Assembly: GCA_049363815.1 (NCBI GenBank)
Contig: JBMQEM010000187.1
Coordinates: 1-13,674 of the forward strand
Reading direction: 5' to 3'
Source: JADKIH01 sp049363815
Lineage (GTDB): Bacteria; Bacteroidota; Bacteroidia; AKYH767-A; 2013-40CM-41-45
Length of the DNA: 13,674 nucleotides
Below are positions 1 to 7,501 of the stretch, one piece after another; position 1 is the first letter of the stretch, and each line of letters begins with the position of its first letter. The notes beneath the pieces are model-generated. The model saw only the letters and a program-made list of their open reading frames with translations. It had not been told where the DNA came from and made no database searches. Made by a program: the position numbers and the translations under genes.

Positions 1-2
1 AT

Positions 3-2225
3 GTTGTAAATACAATCAATGTTACAGCAACAACCATCAATGTTCCTTGCTTCGGCGGAACAAATGGAAGTGTGACTGTTTCAGCGACCGGTGGAACACC
101 ACCTTATTCAGGAACAGGAACATTTAATGTCGGTGCCGGCACATATACATATACGGTAACAGATGCAAACGGATGTTCGGGTTCAGTAACTGTAACAGTT
201 ACTCAGCCGGCGCCAATTGTCATCAACTACAATGCTACGCCGATCAATTGTTATGGTGGAACATCTGAAGTGTTTATTTCTGCAACAGGTGGTACGGGAC
301 CATATCAGGGAACAGGGTTTGTGATCCTGACTGCCGGTACGCATCAGATCACAGTTGTGGATGCCAATGGTTGTGTTCAGACGATTGTGATTACAATAAC
401 GCAGCCACCGAAAGTAGAAGGTACTGTTACAACAACGGCAACGAATTGTATTGGTGCCACAGGAACTGCCACAGTAAATCCGACCGGAGGTTTTGGTCCA
501 TATTCTTATTTGTGGAGCCCTGGTGGACAAACGACGCAAACCATTTCGAATCTTGCTGCAGGAACTTATACATGTATCATAACAGATTCACATGGTTGTA
601 CAGGAACAGCATCGGGAATTGTTGAAACATCAGGATCAGCACCACCAACACCTGGTCCAATAACAGGTCCTAAAGGAGCATGTAGAAATACAACCGGTAT
701 TGTGTATTCAATTACACCTGTACCTGGAGCCACTTCATATATATGGACATTGCCATCGGGAGCAACAGGAAGTTCAACAACGACTTCAATTTCTGTTTCG
801 TTCGGACCAACTTATGCAGGCGGATTCATTTGCGTTTCTGCAGTGACTCCTTGTGGAATCAGTGCACCAAGCTGTATGAATATTCCGGTAATCACAACAT
901 ATGCAGGAGTTCCGATTGGTATTTCAGGACCGGCAATTGTGTGCGGACCAACGACTGTAACTTATACGACAAGTGCATTGAATGCTTTAGGCTATTTCTG
1001 GACATTAACCGGTGGAGCTGCAATTGTCAGCGGCCAGGGAACGAATACGATTACGGTAACCATTCCGGCAGGATTCGGTCAGGGATCAGTACAGGTTTAT
1101 GCATTCAACTGTTTCGGCAATAGTGCTGTGAAAGGAATGCTGATCACAGGAATCCCTACTCATGGATATGCTGTTACCGGTCCATCATATGTATGTGCGA
1201 ATTCTTCAGGCACTTATTCTATGCCTGTTGTAACCGGAGCAACATCTTATGTCTGGACAGTCTCCGGTGATGCAACACTTGGAATAAACACATTAAGTCC
1301 GTTAACGACAACTCAGGTGATCAACTTCGGACCTTCATGGACAACAGGAACAGTAATAGTTTCTGCAGTGAATGCATGTGGTTCGTTTGTGAAATCGTTT
1401 GTTGTAAGATCGAAACCTGTACAACCGGGAAGTATCAGTGGTCCGGGAAATAACTTATGCAACACGTCTGCAACCTATTCTATTGTAGCAGTAGCGGGAG
1501 CAACCTCGTATCAGTGGACTGTACCTCCGGGAGTAACAATTGTAGGTAGCAGCACAGGGTTATCTGTCAATGTTGTATTTGGACCGACGTTTACCTCTGC
1601 ATCAGCGAATATTTGTGTTTCAGCGATCAATTCATGTGGAAGCGGTCCTGCACGTTGTTATACTGTGACATCGCGGCCAGCGGCTCCGGTCATTTCAGGT
1701 CCAACAACAGTTTGTAAATCGAATTCCGCAGTTGTATATTCTATCGCTCCTGTTGCAGGTGCTACATCGTATGCATGGCTGGTTACAGGTGGTGCAACGA
1801 TCACTCCGGCACCATCAGGACTCAGTGCTACTGTAAATTATAATACAGCAGTATCATCCTCAGCAGTAGTCCGTGCAAACGCAATCAATGCTTGCGGTGC
1901 AAGTAGTCATGCTCTGTTTAATGTAAGCGTGAGTTTATTCTGTCGTCAGGGTAATTCAGTTATCGACGGACCTTCAGATTTCATAGCATATCCAAATCCA
2001 ACGACAGGTAAATTAACCTTGAGTTTCGATTCAGAATCTGTGAAAGATTGTATGGTTGAAATTGAAGACCTGGTTGGCAAGATCATGCTGATTGAAAATG
2101 TGAAACTGGAGACAGGAAACAATTTGCATGAACTTGATCTGAGCAGCTATGCAAAAGGAATGTACTTCTTGTCTGTGAAATCAGATGGGACTGAAACAAA
2201 GACGATTCGCATAGTCATAGAGTAA
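3..2225 (+). CDS. SprB-repeat / PKD-like repeat surface protein with T9SS sorting domain (5'-partial)
   Basis: The frame is open to the left edge, so the true start lies outside the window and 740 residues are visible. Visible residues ~16-69, 83-136 and 148-206 are three SprB-type repeats: each opens with C-x-G-(G/A)-T, has a (S)ATGG or PTGG-x-x-PY core, then GTY/GTH and a D-x-x-G-C close. From ~218 come five PKD/Ig-like units with a period of 83-88 residues. Their hallmarks are I(S/T)GP-x-x-x-C, GATSY-x-W(T) in four of the five, and a late ACG/SCG. Residues ~659-740 are a type A T9SS sorting domain (YPNPTTGK, G-MYFLSV). Known: SprB is a gliding adhesin of Flavobacterium, and similar repeats occur in many Bacteroidota surface proteins. 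Inferred: a secreted or surface-anchored adhesin-like protein; the ligand is unknown. An internal GTG at 72 is only the first start-like codon in the visible part and is not the likely start. A strong terminator follows. Confidence 0.9.
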   Translation, partial: VVNTINVTATTINVPCFGGTNGSVTVSATGGTPPYSGTGTFNVGAGTYTYTVTDANGCSGSVTVTVTQPAPIVINYNATPINCYGGTSEVFISATGGTGPYQGTGFVILTAGTHQITVVDANGCVQTIVITITQPPKVEGTVTTTATNCIGATGTATVNPTGGFGPYSYLWSPGGQTTQTISNLAAGTYTCIITDSHGCTGTASGIVETSGSAPPTPGPITGPKGACRNTTGIVYSITPVPGATSYIWTLPSGATGSSTTTSISVSFGPTYAGGFICVSAVTPCGISAPSCMNIPVITTYAGVPIGISGPAIVCGPTTVTYTTSALNALGYFWTLTGGAAIVSGQGTNTITVTIPAGFGQGSVQVYAFNCFGNSAVKGMLITGIPTHGYAVTGPSYVCANSSGTYSMPVVTGATSYVWTVSGDATLGINTLSPLTTTQVINFGPSWTTGTVIVSAVNACGSFVKSFVVRSKPVQPGSISGPGNNLCNTSATYSIVAVAGATSYQWTVPPGVTIVGSSTGLSVNVVFGPTFTSASANICVSAINSCGSGPARCYTVTSRPAAPVISGPTTVCKSNSAVVYSIAPVAGATSYAWLVTGGATITPAPSGLSATVNYNTAVSSSAVVRANAINACGASSHALFNVSVSLFCRQGNSVIDGPSDFIAYPNPTTGKLTLSFDSESVKDCMVEIEDLVGKIMLIENVKLETGNNLHELDLSSYAKGMYFLSVKSDGTETKTIRIVIE

Positions 2226-2248
2226 TTGTAATGATCAGATTTGTTTAG

Positions 2249-2281
2249 AAAAAGCTCCCGGATTTCCGGGAGCTTTTTTTT
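2249..2281 (+). terminator. Rho-independent terminator of the SprB-repeat gene
   Basis: A 13-bp perfect stem (2249-2261 with 2266-2278) has a 4-nt loop ATTT. Its GC-rich core is GCTCCCGG/CCGGGAGC and it runs into a T-tract ending at 2281. It lies 24 bases after the stop codon. The stem is flanked by A-tract and T-tract, so it could also act on the minus strand, but no minus gene lies to the right nearby. Confidence 0.92.
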
Positions 2282-2418
2282 GCATTATTGTATCGTATGA
2301 TTAAGACAAAGGCAGGGAAGGAAGCCCCTTCCGTCAGCGTCCTAACGGACATTTAGAAAAAACTTTTCACATTTCAAAATCAAAAAAAACTTTTTTTCAT
2401 ATTATTCCTTGCGTAAAA

Positions 2419-2450
2419 TTGTGTCAGAGAGTAGTCAATGATTACTTTTG
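2419..2450 (+). promoter_or_regulatory. Bacteroidota-type sigma-A promoter
   Basis: TTG at 2419-2421, a 21-bp spacer, then TACTTTTG at 2443-2450. The second element fits the Bacteroidota -7 consensus TAnnTTTG exactly, and the spacing fits the -33/-7 arrangement known for this phylum. Transcription would start around 2456-2458 and meet a terminator about 55 bases later. Confidence 0.6.
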
Positions 2451-2456
2451 AATCAG

Positions 2457-2553
2457 TAAGACGAAGACAATTAGGGAAAATTAGCGTTTTATTGAAAAGC
2501 CACCACATGAAACCGGTTAGGAGATGTTAAAATCTTCTGCCGGTTTTTTTTTT
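2457..2553 (+). ncRNA. Candidate small RNA or attenuated leader
   Basis: A consensus promoter just upstream and an intrinsic terminator at the end bound a ~97-nt transcript with no convincing protein gene. The only start-stop frame worth noting is a seven-codon one at 2507-2530 (MKPVRRC) that runs into the terminator stem. It does not resemble SRP RNA, 6S RNA, tmRNA or a riboswitch I recognise. It is either a stand-alone small RNA or a transcription-attenuating leader for the dioxygenase gene that starts 75 bases after the T-run. No family assignment is possible by eye. Confidence 0.4.
2510..2553 (+). terminator. Intrinsic terminator of the candidate small RNA
   Basis: The outer stem is AAACCGG (2510-2516) with CCGGTTT (2540-2546). 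An inner imperfect stem, GGAGAT/ATCTTC with one G-U pair, continues it. A run of ten T ends at 2553. It lies upstream of the dioxygenase gene and far downstream of the previous terminator, so it belongs to a separate transcript. Confidence 0.7.
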
Positions 2554-2586
2554 GTTTAAATTAATCAATAGGAACATTTACCTTTA
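2551..2586 (+). promoter_or_regulatory. Possible promoter of the dioxygenase gene
   Basis: TTTG at 2551-2554 and TACCTTTA at 2579-2586 resemble the Bacteroidota -33 and -7 elements, with one mismatch in the second and a spacer of 24 bp, which is longer than usual. It overlaps the T-run of the preceding terminator. Weak evidence. Confidence 0.25.
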
Positions 2587-2628
2587 TTATTACCTGAGAA
2601 ACCTATCCGGGGGAATAATATTATCAGC

Positions 2629-3627
2629 ATGAAAAACGACAGAAGAGAATTTCTTAAAATTACAAGCCTTGCAGGAGTTGCATCACTACTTCCTTTTGGA
2701 AAAGTGTTTTCAACTTCACCACAATCTGTAAATTCGGGTGGATGTGTATTGATCCCATCAGAAACGGCAGGGCCATTTCCTCTGGATCTCACAGCGAATA
2801 ATTTTTATTTCCGCCAGGACATTACTGAAGGCAAGCCGGGTGTGCCAATGAACTTGAGACTAAGGATCATCGGTGAAAACAATTGTTTACCGATGGAAAA
2901 TCTGCGAGTCAATATCTGGCAATGTGATAAGGATGGAGTTTATTCAGGTTATGGTGCCCAGGTTGGACTAACAGATTTCAGAGGTTATCAGATCACGGAT
3001 GCGAATGGTGAAGTAAATTTCATTACCATTCTTCCGGGTTGGTATCCGGGTCGAGTATGTCATATTCATTTTCAGGTTTATGTCAGCTCGTCATATGCGG
3101 CTATTTCGCAATTGACATTTGATGAAGCGGCCAAGCAAGCAGTCTATTCTGCCAATCCAACAATTTATACTAATGGTATCGATCCGGTTCCGATTATCAA
3201 TGACGGGGTATTTGCAAATGGTTATAATTATCAACTTGCAACACTCACACCAAATACTTCCGGTGGATATGATTCATTCCTTGAAGTGACCATTCAAGGA
3301 AGTGGTGTTGCAACGCAGGTCGGGAATATTGAACGTGAAACCGCAAAACAATTTTCACTGGGACAGAATTTCCCGAATCCGTTCGACAATGTTACAACAG
3401 TTCCGTTCAAATTGATAAACAATTCAGATGTAAAATTTGACCTGTATGATCTTCAGGGAAGAATTGTCAAAACTATTGAACTGAAAGATCTGAATGCCGG
3501 TGAGCATGAAATTAAACTTGATCTAGCTTTAATTGGCATTGCTAAATCTAGCTATGCATATCAGATGGAAATTAAAAATTCAAATGGGGTGTTCAGGGAT
3601 TGTAAGTTTATGACAGCGGAGAAGTGA
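2629..3627 (+). CDS. Intradiol ring-cleavage dioxygenase-like protein, Tat signal and T9SS sorting domain
   Basis: 332 residues. The N-terminus has a twin-arginine motif (DRREFLK, residues 4-10) followed by a hydrophobic stretch to ~23, so export by Tat is likely. Residues ~38-225 match the intradiol dioxygenase fold: an S-E-T-A-G-P-F opening, IWQCDKDGVY around 97-105 and PGWYPGRVCHIHFQV at 136-150. The four non-haem Fe(III) ligands are visible as Y105, Y139, H145 and H147, with R142 in the usual active-site arginine place. The loop between Y139 and H145 is shorter than in classic protocatechuate 3,4-dioxygenase, as in extracytoplasmic intradiol-like proteins. Residues ~240-332 form a T9SS type A sorting domain (QNFPNPFDN). 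Known: the family opens catechol-type rings using O2. The actual substrate is unknown and no aromatic catabolic genes are nearby. The gene stands alone and converges on the serine hydrolase gene across a long inverted repeat. Confidence 0.88.
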   Translation: MKNDRREFLKITSLAGVASLLPFGKVFSTSPQSVNSGGCVLIPSETAGPFPLDLTANNFYFRQDITEGKPGVPMNLRLRIIGENNCLPMENLRVNIWQCDKDGVYSGYGAQVGLTDFRGYQITDANGEVNFITILPGWYPGRVCHIHFQVYVSSSYAAISQLTFDEAAKQAVYSANPTIYTNGIDPVPIINDGVFANGYNYQLATLTPNTSGGYDSFLEVTIQGSGVATQVGNIERETAKQFSLGQNFPNPFDNVTTVPFKLINNSDVKFDLYDLQGRIVKTIELKDLNAGEHEIKLDLALIGIAKSSYAYQMEIKNSNGVFRDCKFMTAEK

Positions 3628-3676
3628 TCCAATGTAATTATTTACAGAAAAATGAAAACTTCAGCATGATTTTTTC

Positions 3677-3790
3677 TCCCGCAGATCCCGCAGATAAATA
3701 CGCAGATCTTGTGAAGTCAATTCAACTATTTGCCAATGAAACGTCGGTATCTGCGCCTTATCTGCGGATTTATCTGCGGGATCTGCGGGA
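3677..3790. repeat. Long inverted repeat built of CCGCAGAT units
   Basis: Two 31-base arms, 3677-3707 and 3760-3790, are reverse complements with a single mismatch (A3700 against G3767), separated by 52 bases. Each arm is itself made of short direct repeats of (C)CCGCAGAT. It sits between convergent genes (stops at 3627 and 3820). It could form a very stable cruciform or RNA hairpin on either strand and serve as a bidirectional transcription stop, though neither flank has a classic T-run. It may be one copy of a dispersed intergenic repeat family; that needs a genome-wide search. An 80-codon open frame through it is not considered a gene. Confidence 0.85.
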
Positions 3791-3819
3791 AATAATTGTG
3801 GTTTGTTTTGCTCCTGACG

Positions 3820-5112
3820 TTATTTTAAGAGTACTATTTTCTCGAATTTCCCCTCCAGCTGAATGAAGTAAGTAGCATTTTCAAATCTTGACAGATCAAT
3901 ACTATTTTCACCTTTCAAAAGTTGTCCTCTTGAAATTTCTTTTCCTAAAGAATTAAATAATTTGTATGTGGAATTTTTATTTGCATATAGTGTAATGTAT
4001 CCTGAAGTCGGATTCGGATAGATTTTACTCAACATAAATTTTTCTGAATCAGAATTTATTTCGGTCGTTCCACACATCACATCCTGCATTCTTTCCCAGA
4101 TAGAATCATTAAACAAAAACGGAACTTCACCTACTCCGGGTGCGTCGCCCATTCTAACAAGAACAATATTCTGACTTGGAACTATATTAATAAACTGTCC
4201 GTTTTTTCCGAGAGCAGAATACATATCCATCGGTGCATGCGGCATCAATGGTCCGGGAAAAGGAATCTGCAATCCCGGAACAAGGTAAGAGGGTTTTCCA
4301 TTCAGCCACCATAAATATCCATATGAAGGATTCAGATTCTGTGAAGTATTGATCATTTCATTATAGTAAGTAGTATCTGTCATGATCTGATTCCCATCCC
4401 AGTTCCCATGGTTCAACATCAGCAAACCAAAGCGAGCCATACTTCTTGGAATACTTACGAATAAATTGTTGTATCCTGAAGGGTAATAATTTCCTGTCAT
4501 GCCGGTAGGAATTTTCACCTTGTTCAATAAGTAAAGATTCAGAGCTTGACCGGTACTATTTTCGATCACCCCATCCAGCAGTGTATACGGAGCGTTATGA
4601 TAAGCCCAGCGGGTTCCGGCATCGGCAAGATATTCAAGACAAGTATCGTCTGTGCAATAATTATCCGGTACAAGATCATTCAGGCCGGAGGTCATTCGCA
4701 GCTGATCGAGAACAGTGATCAATCCTTCCTTTTGTGGTGGACAGATCGTCCAGCCGCTACCAAGATATTGAGATGTACTATCACTTAACTCAAGAAATCC
4801 GTCTTGCTTAGCCATACCAACTAAAAAAGAGGTGAGGGATTTACCTGCAGATGCCCAATACCATAAACTATCGACTGTGAAAGTATCGAAGTAATGCTCA
4901 ATAACGATTTTCCCATCCTTCAGAACAATGAATGCTTTTGTGTTTTTAGTGTCCAGAAAATCAATAAGGGTATCGATTTTATCCTGACACCAACCAAGGG
5001 ACGTTGGTGAAATGGTATCCCACGTGTTTCCGGAAACAGGTGGAAAATAAAGCTGAGCCTTTGAAATTTGACTCAAAATCACGAATAGGAGGATGGTTAG
5101 AATTTTCTTCAT
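3820..5112 (-). CDS. Secreted serine hydrolase (beta-lactamase class C / esterase family) with T9SS sorting domain
   Basis: The chosen start at 5112 gives 430 residues and begins with a clean Sec signal peptide (MKKILTILLF..., likely cut near SKA-Q, residue 19/20). The frame can be extended to 5184, but the 24 extra residues would bury the signal, so they are excluded. Residues ~30-345 are the beta-lactamase-related fold: the S-x-x-K motif is S88-A-G-K91 (context WASAGKSLTS), the tyrosine motif is Y171-H-N173, and the third motif region is LGKNGQF (301-307). Residues ~356-430 are a T9SS type A sorting domain (KIYPNPTSGY). Known: this family includes class C beta-lactamases, DD-peptidases and esterases acting through an acyl-serine. 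The substrate here cannot be told; hydrolysis of an ester or amide outside the cell is inferred. It is divergent from the 5279 gene across 166 bases, and its end lies close to the long inverted repeat. Confidence 0.88.
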   Translation of the reverse strand: MKKILTILLFVILSQISKAQLYFPPVSGNTWDTISPTSLGWCQDKIDTLIDFLDTKNTKAFIVLKDGKIVIEHYFDTFTVDSLWYWASAGKSLTSFLVGMAKQDGFLELSDSTSQYLGSGWTICPPQKEGLITVLDQLRMTSGLNDLVPDNYCTDDTCLEYLADAGTRWAYHNAPYTLLDGVIENSTGQALNLYLLNKVKIPTGMTGNYYPSGYNNLFVSIPRSMARFGLLMLNHGNWDGNQIMTDTTYYNEMINTSQNLNPSYGYLWWLNGKPSYLVPGLQIPFPGPLMPHAPMDMYSALGKNGQFINIVPSQNIVLVRMGDAPGVGEVPFLFNDSIWERMQDVMCGTTEINSDSEKFMLSKIYPNPTSGYITLYANKNSTYKLFNSLGKEISRGQLLKGENSIDLSRFENATYFIQLEGKFEKIVLLK

Positions 5113-5278
5113 ACTACGGTAGACACGGAATAATCCAAATGGTTTCGCCAAGTTATTAAATTTGTTTGACAAGTTTATTAACATGGATCCGGTAATTTAC
5201 TCTTGAAGAGCAGAAATTTTTAATCATGTTTTTAGAAAATTAAAAATTACATACATTGCAAGGTATTCCACATATACA

Positions 5279-7486
5279 ATGAAACGATACTTTTTTATCC
5301 TTGCACTTTCCTTTTGGACATTGCATTCTTTTGCTCAAAATACTTTTATCAAAATTTTTTCTGATGTTGATGCGACCAAAGAATTTTCAGGAAGACATAT
5401 TGTAAGAACGATAGATGGAAATTATTCATTCTTATGTACAAATAATACTTTTCCGGTTATTATAAGGGTAAATGAAAATGGAAATGAATTCAACCGCTTT
5501 ATTATTCAGAGATACAGACTGAATCCTGTTTGTTTAGCGGCAGACAATCAATTCAATTATTTTTTTGTAGGGCGAGATTCAGCAATTTTTACCGGGTACA
5601 AGGCAAAAGCTGATTCAACAGGAAATTTATTTTTTCATCAGGGTGAATACGGTGCCGTTGGAGGTTCGCAGGCTCATGGCGTTTACCGGACACCGGATAA
5701 TGGGATGCTGTACAGTTTCTGGAACAATAGTGAAATGTGTTACGATCCTGAGTATTTTTTTAAAGCGGATAGTCTAAATGTATATGAATGGTCGCGCGAT
5801 ATTTCATCAAATATGTCAAATGCTTCCAAGCAGTCATTTCAGTTTTTATCTGCAGATGAAATTTGTGCAGTCGGCCCGCATCTGACAGGCTGCTATGATA
5901 CGATTCAGTATTATTCATCAGATCTCCGTGTCTTTGATACAACAGGGGCATATGTGAATTATAATTTCAGCGAACTGTACCATACAATTGATACAACTTT
6001 TGGCGGTGGATTCATTCTTGGAAGCAGCAATCAGTTTGCTAAAATGGACACAGGAACCGGCATTGTCTGGACCAATCCGATGCCGGCCGGTATGTCATTT
6101 CAGATCGCATTGCGACAATTGACGGATAGCTCGTTTATACTTGCCGGTGATCAGTTTGTAACTAATTTTGGACAACAGATCATGATCAACAAATATGACT
6201 GGTCCGGCAATCTGATCTGGAGTAAACATTTTGGTGAAAGTGGCGATGAATTTTTTTCTAACATGTTACTGACTGATGACAACGGATTTCTGATCTCAGG
6301 TACGACCACTAGCTACAGTTCCTTGTCGAAAGCATTTATTCTTAAAGCGGATAGTCTTGGAAATTCAGTTTCAATGCCTTTGATTACTTCTTCAACTGAC
6401 AGGATCTGTTCCGGTGATTCAACAGCATTAACATTGCCTGCAGGTTATACATACCAATGGAATACAGGGGATACATCTCAGACCATCTATGCTACTCAGG
6501 CAAATTCTTATTGGGCGGTATTAAGTTCAGGAGGGAATCAATATTATACAGATACTCTTTCACTGAATGTCGTTTCGACAATCAAGCCTGATCTTGGAAA
6601 TGATACTATCTTGTGTGCAGGAACCGAATTCATACTTGATGCAGGTTTAAATTATACTGCATACCGGTGGAGTACCGGTTCTTTCTTGCATTCAGATACC
6701 ATTACGATCGGAGGAAATTATATTGTTGAAGCAATCGATTCAAACTCCTGTAGTATGTTTGATACCGTACAGGTTGGATTTATTTCACTTCCGCCATTTG
6801 ATCTTGGGCCGGATATTTTTCAATGTGATACTTTACCTGTGGTTCTGAATTCGCCTGGTATTCTGCAATGGTATTGGAATGATCTTTCCACCGATACTAC
6901 TTTGACTGTAACCAGTTCCGGAATTTATTCAATTATTTACACAAACGGTGTTTGTACCGATAGTGATTTTGTCAATGTAGCAATGAATATTCCATTACAG
7001 GTGAATTTACCTGATGATACAACTTTATGTATAAATCAGAATTTGATCCTGAATGCCGGCGCAGGATTTGTTGATTATGAGTGGCAGGACGGAGCAAATA
7101 CGCAGACATATATCGCTTCGTCTTCTATAGTTGCAACTATCCAGTATTCAGTAATGACAATAGATTCAAACGGGTGTTCAAGTACTGATGACATTGTTAT
7201 TGATTTCCAGATCTGTCCTTCAACGAATGATCTTCAATTTGCAGAAGATTTTAAGATCTTTCCTAATCCGGTTATTTCTTCCGGTATATTGCGGATAGAG
7301 TCAGAAAATAAAGGGAAATTGACAATTGAAATTTTATCGGTGACGGGAATTACTTTTTACAGGAAAGAAGTTGAAACAGTTCCGGAAAATATTTTTATCG
7401 GCAACATCTCCCCCGGAATTTATTTTTTAAGAATAACGGAAAATGAATCAGGGAAATATTTTAATTCAAAATTAATAGTGAATTAA
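5279..7486 (+). CDS. Secreted propeller-like and Ig-like repeat protein with T9SS sorting domain
   Basis: 735 residues, starting with a Sec signal (MKRYFFILALSFWTLHSFAQ, cut near residue 19/20). Residues ~22-368 contain repeated motifs of the type K-x-D-x-x-G-N-x-x-W followed by DNGFLISG (e.g. 304-317, 333-341, 355-362), typical of beta-propeller-like domains in Bacteroidota secreted proteins. Residues ~373-645 hold four PKD/Ig-like units with recurring LG-x-D-x-x-x-C and Y-x-W-x-(T/D)G patterns. Residues ~652-735 are the T9SS type A sorting domain (KIFPNPV, G-IYFLRITE). No catalytic residues are apparent, so the role is unknown; binding or surface structure is a guess. A perfect -7-like TAAATTTG lies at 5157-5164 but without a clear -33 partner. 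Its stop is only 15 bases from that of the convergent thioesterase gene. Confidence 0.87.
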   Translation: MKRYFFILALSFWTLHSFAQNTFIKIFSDVDATKEFSGRHIVRTIDGNYSFLCTNNTFPVIIRVNENGNEFNRFIIQRYRLNPVCLAADNQFNYFFVGRDSAIFTGYKAKADSTGNLFFHQGEYGAVGGSQAHGVYRTPDNGMLYSFWNNSEMCYDPEYFFKADSLNVYEWSRDISSNMSNASKQSFQFLSADEICAVGPHLTGCYDTIQYYSSDLRVFDTTGAYVNYNFSELYHTIDTTFGGGFILGSSNQFAKMDTGTGIVWTNPMPAGMSFQIALRQLTDSSFILAGDQFVTNFGQQIMINKYDWSGNLIWSKHFGESGDEFFSNMLLTDDNGFLISGTTTSYSSLSKAFILKADSLGNSVSMPLITSSTDRICSGDSTALTLPAGYTYQWNTGDTSQTIYATQANSYWAVLSSGGNQYYTDTLSLNVVSTIKPDLGNDTILCAGTEFILDAGLNYTAYRWSTGSFLHSDTITIGGNYIVEAIDSNSCSMFDTVQVGFISLPPFDLGPDIFQCDTLPVVLNSPGILQWYWNDLSTDTTLTVTSSGIYSIIYTNGVCTDSDFVNVAMNIPLQVNLPDDTTLCINQNLILNAGAGFVDYEWQDGANTQTYIASSSIVATIQYSVMTIDSNGCSSTDDIVIDFQICPSTNDLQFAEDFKIFPNPVISSGILRIESENKGKLTIEILSVTGITFYRKEVETVPENIFIGNISPGIYFLRITENESGKYFNSKLIVN

Positions 7487-7501
7487 AATTCATTTATAAA
7501 A

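Larger units (their letters stand above)
2282..2628. other. Intergenic spacer with candidate small RNA
   Basis: Together with the preceding terminator this gives 403 bases without a protein gene. It holds a consensus promoter at 2419-2450, a candidate short transcript ~2457-2553 ending in a hairpin with a T-run, and a weaker possible promoter (2551-2586) for the dioxygenase gene. The part 2282-2400 is A/T-rich with homopolymer runs of A and T; nothing recognisable was seen there. Confidence 0.6.

Noticed and set aside
183..1123. Several out-of-frame or antisense open frames inside the repeat protein gene
   Set aside because: They are by-products of the low-complexity Thr/Gly-rich coding sequence; the main frame has clear domains.
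2457..2553. SRP RNA or other known housekeeping RNA
   Set aside because: The length is similar to small SRP RNA, but the conserved SRP apical-loop motif is not present.
2594..2615. CTGAGA-like stretch before the dioxygenase gene, reminiscent of a TPP riboswitch
   Set aside because: Only the hexamer matches; the other conserved TPP elements and the helix arrangement are absent.
2565..2792. Minus-strand open frame of 75 codons over the dioxygenase start
   Set aside because: It lies opposite a clearly real gene start and has no domain or promoter.
3677..3790. CRISPR-like array
   Set aside because: The short units are contiguous and form an inverted repeat; there are no regularly spaced unique spacers and no cas genes.
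3624..3866. 80-codon open frame after the dioxygenase gene
   Set aside because: It consists largely of the inverted repeat, overlaps the end of the opposite gene and shows no protein-like features.
5113..5184. N-terminal extension of the serine hydrolase to 5184
   Set aside because: It would place 24 residues in front of a clear signal peptide; the Met at 5112 is a better start.
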